A DNA stretch of 12,110 nucleotides from Sabulitectum sp964386635 (lineage in GTDB: Bacteria; Fermentibacterota; Fermentibacteria; Fermentibacterales; JCC-6). The DNA lies in assembly GCA_964386635.1 (NCBI GenBank), contig CAYLRO010000060.1:1-12110 (forward strand), written 5' to 3'. Both the position numbers and the translations under genes were made by a program. Below are positions 1 through 5,869 of this stretch, piece by piece (the first letter of the stretch is position 1; every line of letters starts with the position of its first letter). Under the pieces are notes generated by a model. That model was not told the DNA's origin. It saw nothing but the letters and a program-made list of their open reading frames with translations, and did not search any database.

Positions 1-23
1 CTGGAGAACAGCTTGTAGAAACA

Positions 24-35
24 GGTTGCTCAACC
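24..35. promoter_or_regulatory. Palindrome GGTTG-CT-CAACC, possible TetR half-sites downstream of a leftward promoter
   Basis: A perfect 5-bp inverted repeat with a 2-base spacer. It lies just downstream of the predicted start of a leftward transcript. The GTTG/CAAC cores resemble those in the tetR operators at 1619-1663, but the arms lack the GAC/GTC part, so recognition by the same regulator is only suggested. Confidence 0.35.
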
Positions 36-48
36 GGTGCGAGCCCCA

Positions 49-77
49 ATTCTACAGGTTGACCGAAACACTGTCAA
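49..77 (-). promoter_or_regulatory. Leftward sigma70-like promoter with overlapping operator half-sites
   Basis: Read on the minus strand, TTGACA (77-72) is followed after 17 bases by TAGAAT (54-49): a consensus -35 and a -10 matching five of six bases. Half-sites GTTGAC (58-63) and GTCAAC (73-78) sit inside it. The 11-base string CTGTCAACAGG at 71-81 also occurs at 1655-1665, in the tetR/radical SAM control region. The transcript would run off the left edge, so the gene it serves is not visible. It could be a separate operon following the radical SAM gene, controlled by the same TetR protein. Confidence 0.55.
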
Positions 78-112
78 CAGGTAATCACTAAGCGTTTGTT
101 TTGCAGTTATAT

Positions 113-132
113 ACAACATGATTCCATATTGT
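113..132 (-). other. AT-rich hairpin at the radical SAM stop codon
   Basis: The arms ACAACATG (113-120) and CATATTGT (125-132) pair over 8 bp, with one G-T wobble and a 4-base loop. The hairpin abuts the stop codon of the minus-strand gene. No T-run follows it, so it is not a convincing intrinsic terminator; it may only protect the 3' end. Confidence 0.25.
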
Positions 133-1604
133 TAAGCTGTTATAGTTCTGGAAAAGTGGTAGCCGTAAATCGCCAGCCTCAAGGCCAGGGGAATCAGCCT
201 GGGATGTCGAAACAGTGTCCAGATCATCAGCTTCCAATACTCGACTCTTTCCCTGCCTATAAAACCCAGTTTCAAAATCGATTTTGGAAAAGCCATTGCA
301 TGTTTGAAAGACATCTCATAGGAGAGGTTTCCCGCTGGTTTGAATTCATTTAGAAACAGCTTCAGTCTGGCGTAAAATGCCTTGGGAGAGTAGAGCTTTG
401 ACACAAGATCATTGTAGCCTGCAGTCAAGGGACCCAATCCCATCACAGGTAAGATATTGGTGCTTCCATCGGTACCGTCGGTTACCTCCCCACTGATTCT
501 GCCTTCCTTCTCAAGCCTTTTGTACAGATCTGTGCCCTCTGGAGCCTGGAGCATCGCAACCATAGCTGTTACTATCCCGCTTTTCTGTATGAACTCCCAC
601 TGCTTCTGGAAGACCAGGGTACCGTCATTATCAAATCCCACGATGAAACCGGCCTCCACTTCCAGACCGCTGTGTTGAATACTTCTGATATCACTGAGCA
701 TGTCACGACCTGTATTCTGTATTTTCCCGCAACCCTTCAGGCTTTCCTCATCCGTGGTTTCGATTCCAATAAATACCGTATTAAAACCTGCTTCTGCCAT
801 CATATTCATAAGATTCTTATCGTCAGCGAGAAGAATGGAAGTTTCTGTCTGAAAGCTGATTCTCCTGTGCTGTCTGCGCCAGTTTATAAGTTCGGGAAGA
901 AGAGAATTCTTAAGGTATTTTCTGTTCCCTATGAAGTTATCATCAACGAAGAAAATACCCCCTCGCCAGCCGGTGCTGTAAATCGCATCGAGTTCAGCAA
1001 TAATCTGCCGGGAAGATTTAGTGCGGACCTTCCTCCCGAAGAGAGATGTGATGTTGCAGAAATCGCAGTTGTGAGGACATCCACGGGAAAACTGTATCCC
1101 CATGGTGTTGTAATGCCTGTTATCTATCAGGCTCCAGTCCGGTACAGGCGTTTTAAGCATAGACGGATACACGTCAGACTGGTAAATTCCTTTTACTCTT
1201 CCGCTTATCAGATCTTCCAGGAAAACTGGAATGGTGTCTTCCGCTTCCCCCACGAAAACATGATCCACCAGTTTTTCCCATAATTCCGGGGCATTTGAGA
1301 AAAGCGGTCCGCCGGCAACAGTTATCACATCGCAGTTCTGCAGCTCTCTTATGGTTCTTTCAGCAGATATCTTCTGGGCATTCATTGCGCTTATCATCAC
1401 CATATCAGCCCAGGCAACCGAGGAGTAGTCCAGTGACTCAACATTCAGATCGATCAGCTTTTTGTCCCAATCGCCGGGAAGAAGCCCTGCAACGGTGAGC
1501 AAACCAACAGGAGGCATTGAAGCCTTCTTGCCTACAAACTTCAACGCGTGTTTAAAGCTCCAGAATGATTCAAGGAATTCAGGATAAATAAGGAGAACTT
1601 TCAT
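132..1604 (-). CDS. B12-binding-type radical SAM protein, HpnP-like (DUF4070 family)
   Basis: A 490-residue radical SAM enzyme. The N-terminal part (about 1-135) has the Rossmann-like cobalamin-binding fold: MKVLLIYPEF opening, PPVGLLTVAGLLP at 31-43 and the VAGGP turn at 96-100. It lacks the DxHxxG base-off motif. The radical SAM core carries CPHNCDFC with Cys176, Cys180 and Cys183 (CX3CX2C) for the 4Fe-4S cluster. Blocks such as FFVDDNFIGN, FIGIETTDEESL and GFIVGFDNDG, and the long C-terminal region, match the B12-radical SAM/DUF4070 architecture that includes the hopanoid C-2 methylase HpnP. The substrate cannot be read from sequence; methylation of a lipid-like carbon is an inference. I chose ATG at 1604 because GGAAAG precedes it and the family starts with MKVLL; starts at 1628 or further upstream would lie in or before the promoter. 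It is divergent from tetR and probably repressed by it. Confidence 0.85.
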   Translation of the reverse strand: MKVLLIYPEFLESFWSFKHALKFVGKKASMPPVGLLTVAGLLPGDWDKKLIDLNVESLDYSSVAWADMVMISAMNAQKISAERTIRELQNCDVITVAGGPLFSNAPELWEKLVDHVFVGEAEDTIPVFLEDLISGRVKGIYQSDVYPSMLKTPVPDWSLIDNRHYNTMGIQFSRGCPHNCDFCNITSLFGRKVRTKSSRQIIAELDAIYSTGWRGGIFFVDDNFIGNRKYLKNSLLPELINWRRQHRRISFQTETSILLADDKNLMNMMAEAGFNTVFIGIETTDEESLKGCGKIQNTGRDMLSDIRSIQHSGLEVEAGFIVGFDNDGTLVFQKQWEFIQKSGIVTAMVAMLQAPEGTDLYKRLEKEGRISGEVTDGTDGSTNILPVMGLGPLTAGYNDLVSKLYSPKAFYARLKLFLNEFKPAGNLSYEMSFKHAMAFPKSILKLGFIGRERVEYWKLMIWTLFRHPRLIPLALRLAIYGYHFSRTITA

Positions 1605-1618
1605 TTTCTTTCCATTCA

Positions 1619-1637
1619 ATGTTGACATAGTTAACAT
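1619..1637. promoter_or_regulatory. Operator O1, inverted repeat TGTTGAC-ATA-GTTAACA
   Basis: Arms of 8 bp (1619-1626 and 1630-1637) around a 3-base spacer match at 7 of 8 positions. The left arm supplies the -35 box of the tetR promoter; the right arm overlaps the -10 box of the radical SAM promoter. This placement is typical of TetR-family autoregulation and divergent repression. Binding is inferred, not shown. Confidence 0.6.
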
Positions 1638-1650
1638 AGAAGGATATGTT
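1622..1650 (+). promoter_or_regulatory. Promoter of tetR
   Basis: TTGACA (1622-1627), a 17-base spacer and TATGTT (1645-1650): a consensus -35 and a -10 with four of six bases. Transcription would start near 1657, giving a leader of about 37 bases to the ATG at 1694. Both boxes lie within the palindromes O1 and O2. Confidence 0.6.
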
Positions 1651-1660
1651 GACCTGTCAA
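1633..1660 (-). promoter_or_regulatory. Promoter of the HpnP-like radical SAM gene
   Basis: On the minus strand, TTGACA (1660-1655), a 16-base spacer and TATGTT (1638-1633). It uses the same two hexamers as the tetR promoter, face to face with it, so the two overlap almost completely. Transcription would start near 1626, about 20 bases before the ATG at 1604. Confidence 0.6.
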
Positions 1661-1663
1661 CAG
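1646..1663. promoter_or_regulatory. Operator O2, palindrome TGTTGAC-CT-GTCAACA
   Basis: A perfect 7-bp inverted repeat (1647-1653 and 1656-1662) with a 2-base spacer. It covers the -10 box of tetR and the -35 box of the radical SAM promoter. Its centre is about 26 bases from that of O1, roughly two and a half helical turns. Part of it recurs at 71-81. Confidence 0.65.
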
Positions 1664-1693
1664 GAAAGGTTAGTTCCCGCAACAGGGAGAGGT

Positions 1694-2347
1694 ATGCAGG
1701 AAAACAGATATCACCATGGAAATCTCAGAGAGGCTCTTCTGGATTCTGCTATGCATATTCTGGCCCAGCCTGATGAAGAAAAAATCACTCTGAGAATGCT
1801 TGCAGGAAGACTTGGAGTATCAAGAACTGCCCCCTACAGGCATTTCAAAAGCAAATCAACCCTTATGGCTGCAGTAGCCGCAAGGGGGTTTTCCCTGATG
1901 AGGAACACCTTCCGGGATGAACTGCAGTCAGGCGATACTGAAAAAGCAATCTGCGAGATAATGGAAGACTATGTTACATTCGCTACTGAAAATCCTCGCC
2001 TATACAGACTGATGTTCAGCGGGGCCATACTTGAGTCTCCATTCTCAGATGATCTGTTCACAGAAGCGCAGCTAACATTTAACAAGCTGAGCGGCATCCT
2101 TGAGAAACTGAAATTGGATGTAAGCACCACCTCCAGTGCAAACATAGCAGCCTGGGCAATGGTTCATGGCATATCTCTGTTGATAATCGAAAAGCTCCTT
2201 ACCGTTACTGAAAATGGAGACATCTTCCACACTCTCATCAACAAGGGGAAAACCCTGACAAGCAGGGAAGCCGCTTCCCAGATCAGGTCAGCAGCGAAGA
2301 TGGTTGCTGCAGGAATAGCGCACTCAACAAGTGCAACTACTGTCTAA
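1694..2347 (+). CDS. TetR/AcrR-family transcriptional regulator, WHG-domain type
   Basis: A 217-residue repressor. Residues about 5-60 form the TetR DNA-binding domain, with the YHHGNLREALLDSA opening, helix-turn-helix around LRMLAGRLGVSRTAPYRHF (33-51) and the FKSKSTLMAAV segment. The C-terminal ligand-binding part has the WHG signature, Trp154 followed by His158-Gly159 in AAWAMVHGISLL. I chose ATG at 1694 because AGGGAGAGG lies directly upstream and the family begins just before YHHGN; a start at 1646 would fall inside the promoter. The gene is divergent from the HpnP-like radical SAM gene, with two palindromes in the 89-bp gap, so autoregulation and control of that enzyme are likely. The inducer is unknown; WHG-type TetR proteins are often near envelope or lipid genes. 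Confidence 0.9.
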   Translation: MQENRYHHGNLREALLDSAMHILAQPDEEKITLRMLAGRLGVSRTAPYRHFKSKSTLMAAVAARGFSLMRNTFRDELQSGDTEKAICEIMEDYVTFATENPRLYRLMFSGAILESPFSDDLFTEAQLTFNKLSGILEKLKLDVSTTSSANIAAWAMVHGISLLIIEKLLTVTENGDIFHTLINKGKTLTSREAASQIRSAAKMVAAGIAHSTSATTV

Positions 2348-2400
2348 TCAGTATTAATGATCAAGAGCAGCATTGTTGTGCGTTTACGGCCTGAAGACGG

Positions 2401-2424
2401 CTCCAGTTAAAAGAATGGAGTTTT
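2401..2424 (+). terminator. Possible weak terminator of tetR
   Basis: CTCCA (2401-2405) and TGGAG (2416-2420) form a 5-bp stem with a 10-base loop, followed by TTTTCTCT. The stem is short, so termination would be weak. It lies about 54 bases after the tetR stop codon. Confidence 0.35.
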
Positions 2425-2456
2425 CTCTCTTCCAGTCTGCAGGTTTCAGCAAAGAG

Positions 2457-2486
2457 AAGCCGGGAAACTCCATTGCTCCCCGGCTT
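2457..2486. terminator. Hairpin between convergent genes, probable bidirectional terminator
   Basis: AAGCCGGG (2457-2464) and CCCGGCTT (2479-2486) make a perfect 8-bp GC-rich stem with a 14-base loop. It lies 16 bases past the minus-strand stop codon at 2503 and 110 bases past the tetR stop. The flanks are only partly T-rich on either strand. Confidence 0.5.
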
Positions 2487-2502
2487 ATATTATTGAAGTC
2501 GT

Positions 2503-3351
2503 CTAGTAGGAAGACTTGATCGCTCCCCATGTACTGCCGGCGAGAGCCTGGGAGGTCATGGATACACTGAACTCCACCATGCGGAAACCGGATTCGGGAC
2601 CATAGACCCAGAAGAAATTTCCTGTTGAATCGCAGTACGCTACACCGCAGGAAAGGAAAACGGAAGAGGCAAAAGGAGTCTGAGCGCTGTCAATGTAAGT
2701 AACGGTTGAGCCATCCCAGCTGTAGAAAAAGAACATGCCGGTATCGAAGACGGCAAGTATTATCCCGGTGTTTCCGTCTGCCAGGGGAAAAAGAGCCAAC
2801 CCGCTGCCCTGCTGATTATCGCCAATCTCCGGAATATCCCATGTTTCAGAGGTTCCACCAGGCTGGAATCTGCACAGCTGGTCCGTATAACTGTTAATTA
2901 CGGTCCAGTAATGCGTACCGTCCCAATCCATTCCTCTGCTGAACTTTCCACCTGGATCATCGAAGGTATCCCAGGTGAGACCCACATCATCGGATCTGTA
3001 TATGTCATACTTGTCAAAATCATTCACAATGATCTCTGAAACTGTATCTCCGTCATTTTTACAGGCAATGCCCCAGGAATGCCCGGTTGATGCCGGGGGA
3101 AGAGTAATACTCTGACTGGTCTGGCCATTGTCCCAGATGCGGATGACATCATCGCCGTTATCGATTCCCAGCACCACGGGACCTCCAGGGGTCTCCATGA
3201 TTGCAAGGTCAAGGGCTTTCTCAGAAAGGGTCCAGTCGTTCACTACTGTTATCTCTATGTTATCTGAAACAACATGGGGATTTGAAATGGATACTCTGTT
3301 GATTGCAAACGCTGAGACAGTAAGAGCCAGTATCAGAATGCAGTTTTTCAT
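2503..3351 (-). CDS. Secreted Asp-box (BNR-like) beta-propeller-type protein
   Basis: A 282-residue exported protein of unknown function. It opens with a signal peptide, MKNCILILALTVSAFA, with probable cleavage after Ala16. The rest is rich in Trp, Asp and Gly with strand-turn patterns. It has one clear Asp-box, SDDVGLTW, with Ser120, Asp122, Gly124 and Trp127, a turn motif of sialidase-like and sortilin-like beta-propellers. Repeats such as YWTVINSYTD and FFWVYGPESG suggest further blades, but no catalytic residues or C-terminal sorting domain are visible, and the length is short for a six-bladed propeller. I chose ATG at 3351 because TGGAGGAC sits about five bases before it and the signal peptide starts there. 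It is divergent from the small membrane protein at 3543. Binding or extracellular structural roles are both possible. Confidence 0.75.
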   Translation of the reverse strand: MKNCILILALTVSAFAINRVSISNPHVVSDNIEITVVNDWTLSEKALDLAIMETPGGPVVLGIDNGDDVIRIWDNGQTSQSITLPPASTGHSWGIACKNDGDTVSEIIVNDFDKYDIYRSDDVGLTWDTFDDPGGKFSRGMDWDGTHYWTVINSYTDQLCRFQPGGTSETWDIPEIGDNQQGSGLALFPLADGNTGIILAVFDTGMFFFYSWDGSTVTYIDSAQTPFASSVFLSCGVAYCDSTGNFFWVYGPESGFRMVEFSVSMTSQALAGSTWGAIKSSY

Positions 3352-3436
3352 GTTTGTCCTCCAGCAAGGAAAGTAACCTGAGAGACACTTGCAGCAATTC
3401 ATCTTCAAGAGAGACTGAATGATATAAATAGTTCGG

Positions 3437-3455
3437 CCCCGAAGCAACCCCGAAG
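3437..3455. repeat. Tandem CCCCGAAG direct repeat in the divergent intergenic region
   Basis: CCCCGAAG occurs at 3437-3444 and 3448-3455, spaced 11 bp apart (one helical turn), in the 191-bp gap between two divergent genes. It could be an activator or repressor site for either gene, or chance. I see no convincing promoter pair beside it. Confidence 0.25.
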
Positions 3456-3542
3456 AATTCTTGTGTCATCCCTGTAATCGGCCACTCCCTGGAGGGATTT
3501 CTTTGATTTATAAATTGCTCTATACACCGAAGGAGTTCAACC

Positions 3543-4031
3543 ATGTTCGTGTTTTCCTTTTTCCTTGCCATGATGTTTACTCAGATGGAATCCGTAATGG
3601 ACGCGGACACACCGGACCTGTTTCTGGAAGCTCTGGCTTCTGCATCGGCGGAAGAATGGATAGAGTCCATGGTTCTTACGGAAGATTCTTTAAGCGAAGA
3701 TTCCATAAGAGTAACGATAGTATCTTTTCAGGAGCTCTCCGTGGAACCCGGCATCAGGATTCTTGAAGACTTCGACGGTGGATATCGAGCAGTTTTCTCT
3801 GAAAGCAGATGGACCTGGAGACTTCCTCAGGGAAGGATTGGGTCAGTTACAGGCGAATCCGTAGTGGAGTGGAGACCAGGTGGATACAGATGGGCAACCG
3901 TTCCGCTTTTTACTGAAAAGGGTACTACAGTAGGCCCGAAAGAAACTCTATGCCTGGGTGTTATTGCAATGAGTGCCGTAATCCTGGTTGGCATTGTCGC
4001 TATATGGTATGTAAAAAGAAGGTACAGCTGA
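3543..4031 (+). CDS. Hypothetical single-span membrane protein
   Basis: A 162-residue protein I do not recognise. Residues 1-13 (MFVFSFFLAMMFT) are hydrophobic and look like a short signal sequence, followed by an acidic stretch. The middle (about 55-125) has alternating hydrophobic residues and several Trp, Arg and Gly, suggesting a small beta-rich extracytoplasmic domain. Residues about 135-156 (LCLGVIAMSAVILVGIVAIWYV) form a transmembrane helix, followed by the positive tail KRRYS. This predicts a type I membrane protein with its domain outside and a short cytoplasmic tail. GAAGGAG lies seven bases before the ATG, which supports the start. It converges with the 96-residue gene, with only 14 bases between stop codons. 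No function is assigned. Confidence 0.65.
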   Translation: MFVFSFFLAMMFTQMESVMDADTPDLFLEALASASAEEWIESMVLTEDSLSEDSIRVTIVSFQELSVEPGIRILEDFDGGYRAVFSESRWTWRLPQGRIGSVTGESVVEWRPGGYRWATVPLFTEKGTTVGPKETLCLGVIAMSAVILVGIVAIWYVKRRYS

Positions 4032-4045
4032 GATCAAGCAGGTTT

Positions 4046-4336
4046 CTACTTGAACTGTTCCCACTCGCTGGTAAAATCAAGAACCTCCACAGGACCTTCT
4101 CTGCCCTGTTCACCGTAGGTCATTGCCCTCTCAAGGAATTCATCCAGATCCCGCTGCAGAAATACTGATGTAGTAAGAAGCATCTGGAACTGTGCATACT
4201 CCTCACGGTTCTCCACAGGAACCCCTTCAACTTCACCCATGGAATCTCTCATTCTCTTCAAAAGAGAGGAAAGAGCCAGAGAAAGTTCATTGGCCTTCTT
4301 AAAAATGCTCTCATCAGCCGGATTGTAGATACTCAT
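4046..4336 (-). CDS. Small hypothetical protein coupled to the PAP2-hydrolase gene
   Basis: A 96-residue soluble protein with no family I recognise. It has no signal peptide or membrane helix. Residues about 8-35 and 46-72 look like two amphipathic helices rich in Leu, Glu and Arg, and the C-terminus is acidic (VEVLDFTSEWEQFK), so a small helical bundle or partner protein is likely. Its ATG overlaps the stop codon of the upstream PAP2-hydrolase gene in an ATGA, which implies translational coupling and joint expression. A role alongside that enzyme is inferred from position only. Confidence 0.6.
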   Translation of the reverse strand: MSIYNPADESIFKKANELSLALSSLLKRMRDSMGEVEGVPVENREEYAQFQMLLTTSVFLQRDLDEFLERAMTYGEQGREGPVEVLDFTSEWEQFK

Positions 4337-5727
4337 CGTGCAATCACCTTTTTCGATTTAAGCTGAATCCGTTCAATCGCCCGGTTCAGAATGTTCGCAA
4401 ATTCATCGTCGGAAGTGTTCCTTCCTGTTGGATGACCTCTGTTCTCAAGTTCAGTGAACGTTGAAGCCCTGCCTGGAACTGCATCTGCCAGTATTTTTCC
4501 ATCCGCCGGCGGACACACTGTGTCCAGTTCACCGTAAATATACTCCGTAGTGCAACCCCTGTTGCAATGCTTCAGCCAGTATACACTGTCGAACCTCTTC
4601 AGGTTCCGAACAGAAACATCAGGCATAAGAATCCCCAGAAGGGCAGCACCGGCAGATCCTGTCCGGTTTGAAGCAGACTGGAAAAACCGTCTGAAAGCTC
4701 CGTGGACGATGAGCCCTGCAGGTAACAGATCCCCTGCAAGGGCACATGCTTTGATTGCTGCAGCTCCGCCCATGGATGTGCCGTAAATGATTATCTCTGA
4801 GGGATCAAAACCCCTGGATACCGCAAATCTCAGAGCACCCAGGACATCGTGCGCTTCATCAACACCTCCACTTGTCAGTCTGACTGGATGACCATCACTT
4901 CCCCGAAGAGGAACAAGAAGAAAAGAACAACCGTTAAGCAGATGCAGTTTCTCTCCCAGCACACCCCGGGAAACCGCACTGCCCCCCATTCCATGTATGA
5001 ATATCACCAGATTCCCGGAACCTTCCAGAAGAAATCCGGAAACAGGTATACCGTCAAGAGAAAACCAGCTGACTTCTTTCCAGGAAGAGCCGGGAGACTG
5101 AACAACCTGATGCTGCCTGAATCTGAACATATTGGCAAAGCCTGTTATCCCCAGCGCTCCTGATCGTTTCCCAAGCAAAAGCCAGACAAGATATCCCATC
5201 ATAGATCCAATCAACCAGCCTGCAATAACATCTGAAGGGAAATGAACAGCCAGGTAGACCCTGCTGAAACCGATAAGAAAAGCCGTGAGCAGAGCAGGAA
5301 CAGCAAGGGGAGGATAGAACAGGGCAGTGAAAACAGCAATAGACGCAGCGTTAGCAGCGTGGTTAGACGGAAAGGATCTTCTGCCGGCTGTATGCAGAGG
5401 GCAGTTGAGAATCTCATTGTACTCAGGGTCCCGGTTAGGTCTTATCCTTGCAACATTGTCCTTGAGCAAACCGCCTGCCTGATCAGATACCAGCACGCAC
5501 AAAATAACACCGAAGAGAAAAACTCTGGGGTTTCTGCTCTGAAAGATGTTTCCAGGATGAGGCAATTTTCTGCCGGCGACAAGAAGGAAAACAGCAACTG
5601 CCCCGATGATTGGAAACCAGTTGTGCTTGTCGGTGACAAACAGCATGAACCTGGTGAGCAGAGGATCCGCCAGTGAAACATTGATCAGCTTCAGCAGCTG
5701 GATATCAAGGCTCAGCAGAACACTCAC
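4333..5727 (-). CDS. PAP2-family phosphatase fused to an alpha/beta hydrolase
   Basis: A 464-residue two-domain membrane enzyme (571 if the frame is read from 6048). The N-terminal half is a multi-span PAP2/undecaprenyl-pyrophosphatase-like domain with all three acid-phosphatase motifs: KDNVARIRP (89-97), PSNH (120-123, PSGH in most relatives) and SRVYLAVHFPSD (155-166). After a linker, about 220-464 form an alpha/beta hydrolase: HGMGG oxyanion region (245-249), nucleophile elbow GTSMG with Ser318, Asp402 in GELD and His432 in NRGHP. The triad looks complete. A likely job is lipid phosphate removal combined with ester or amide hydrolysis at the membrane; the substrate is unknown. The start is uncertain. 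GTG at 5727 gives the usual PAP2 opening (SVLLSLDIQLLKLINV); ATG at 5871 would add 48 residues using codons rare in the neighbours and would touch the divergent radical SAM start. Neither has a good SD sequence. Confidence 0.85.
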   Translation of the reverse strand: MSVLLSLDIQLLKLINVSLADPLLTRFMLFVTDKHNWFPIIGAVAVFLLVAGRKLPHPGNIFQSRNPRVFLFGVILCVLVSDQAGGLLKDNVARIRPNRDPEYNEILNCPLHTAGRRSFPSNHAANAASIAVFTALFYPPLAVPALLTAFLIGFSRVYLAVHFPSDVIAGWLIGSMMGYLVWLLLGKRSGALGITGFANMFRFRQHQVVQSPGSSWKEVSWFSLDGIPVSGFLLEGSGNLVIFIHGMGGSAVSRGVLGEKLHLLNGCSFLLVPLRGSDGHPVRLTSGGVDEAHDVLGALRFAVSRGFDPSEIIIYGTSMGGAAAIKACALAGDLLPAGLIVHGAFRRFFQSASNRTGSAGAALLGILMPDVSVRNLKRFDSVYWLKHCNRGCTTEYIYGELDTVCPPADGKILADAVPGRASTFTELENRGHPTGRNTSDDEFANILNRAIERIQLKSKKVIAR

Positions 5728-5869
5728 CTTTTTACAGTCCGGCTGTGACTTCCGAAGTATACCTGCATGTTTTTCTTCATAGCTGTAAAATATCTCCTGC
5801 AGCACAGGATGACCACGCAATGGTCTTAAAGAGTAACGAGAGTTATAGTCCCGGGGAAGATTGGAGCCC

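Noticed and set aside
132..1604. Naming the radical SAM gene hpnP
   Set aside because: The family includes proteins with other or unknown substrates, and no hopanoid genes are visible in this window.
1646..1693. Extended N-terminus of TetR and of the HpnP-like protein
   Set aside because: Both extensions run through the operators and promoters; clear downstream starts with SD sequences fit the families.
3260..3571. 103-codon minus-strand frame across the divergent gap
   Set aside because: It overlaps the starts of both better-supported genes, has no SD and shows no protein-like pattern.
4034..4053. TCAAG/CTTGA inverted repeat as a terminator between convergent stops
   Set aside because: The 5-bp stem is weak, lacks a T-run and overlaps coding sequence.
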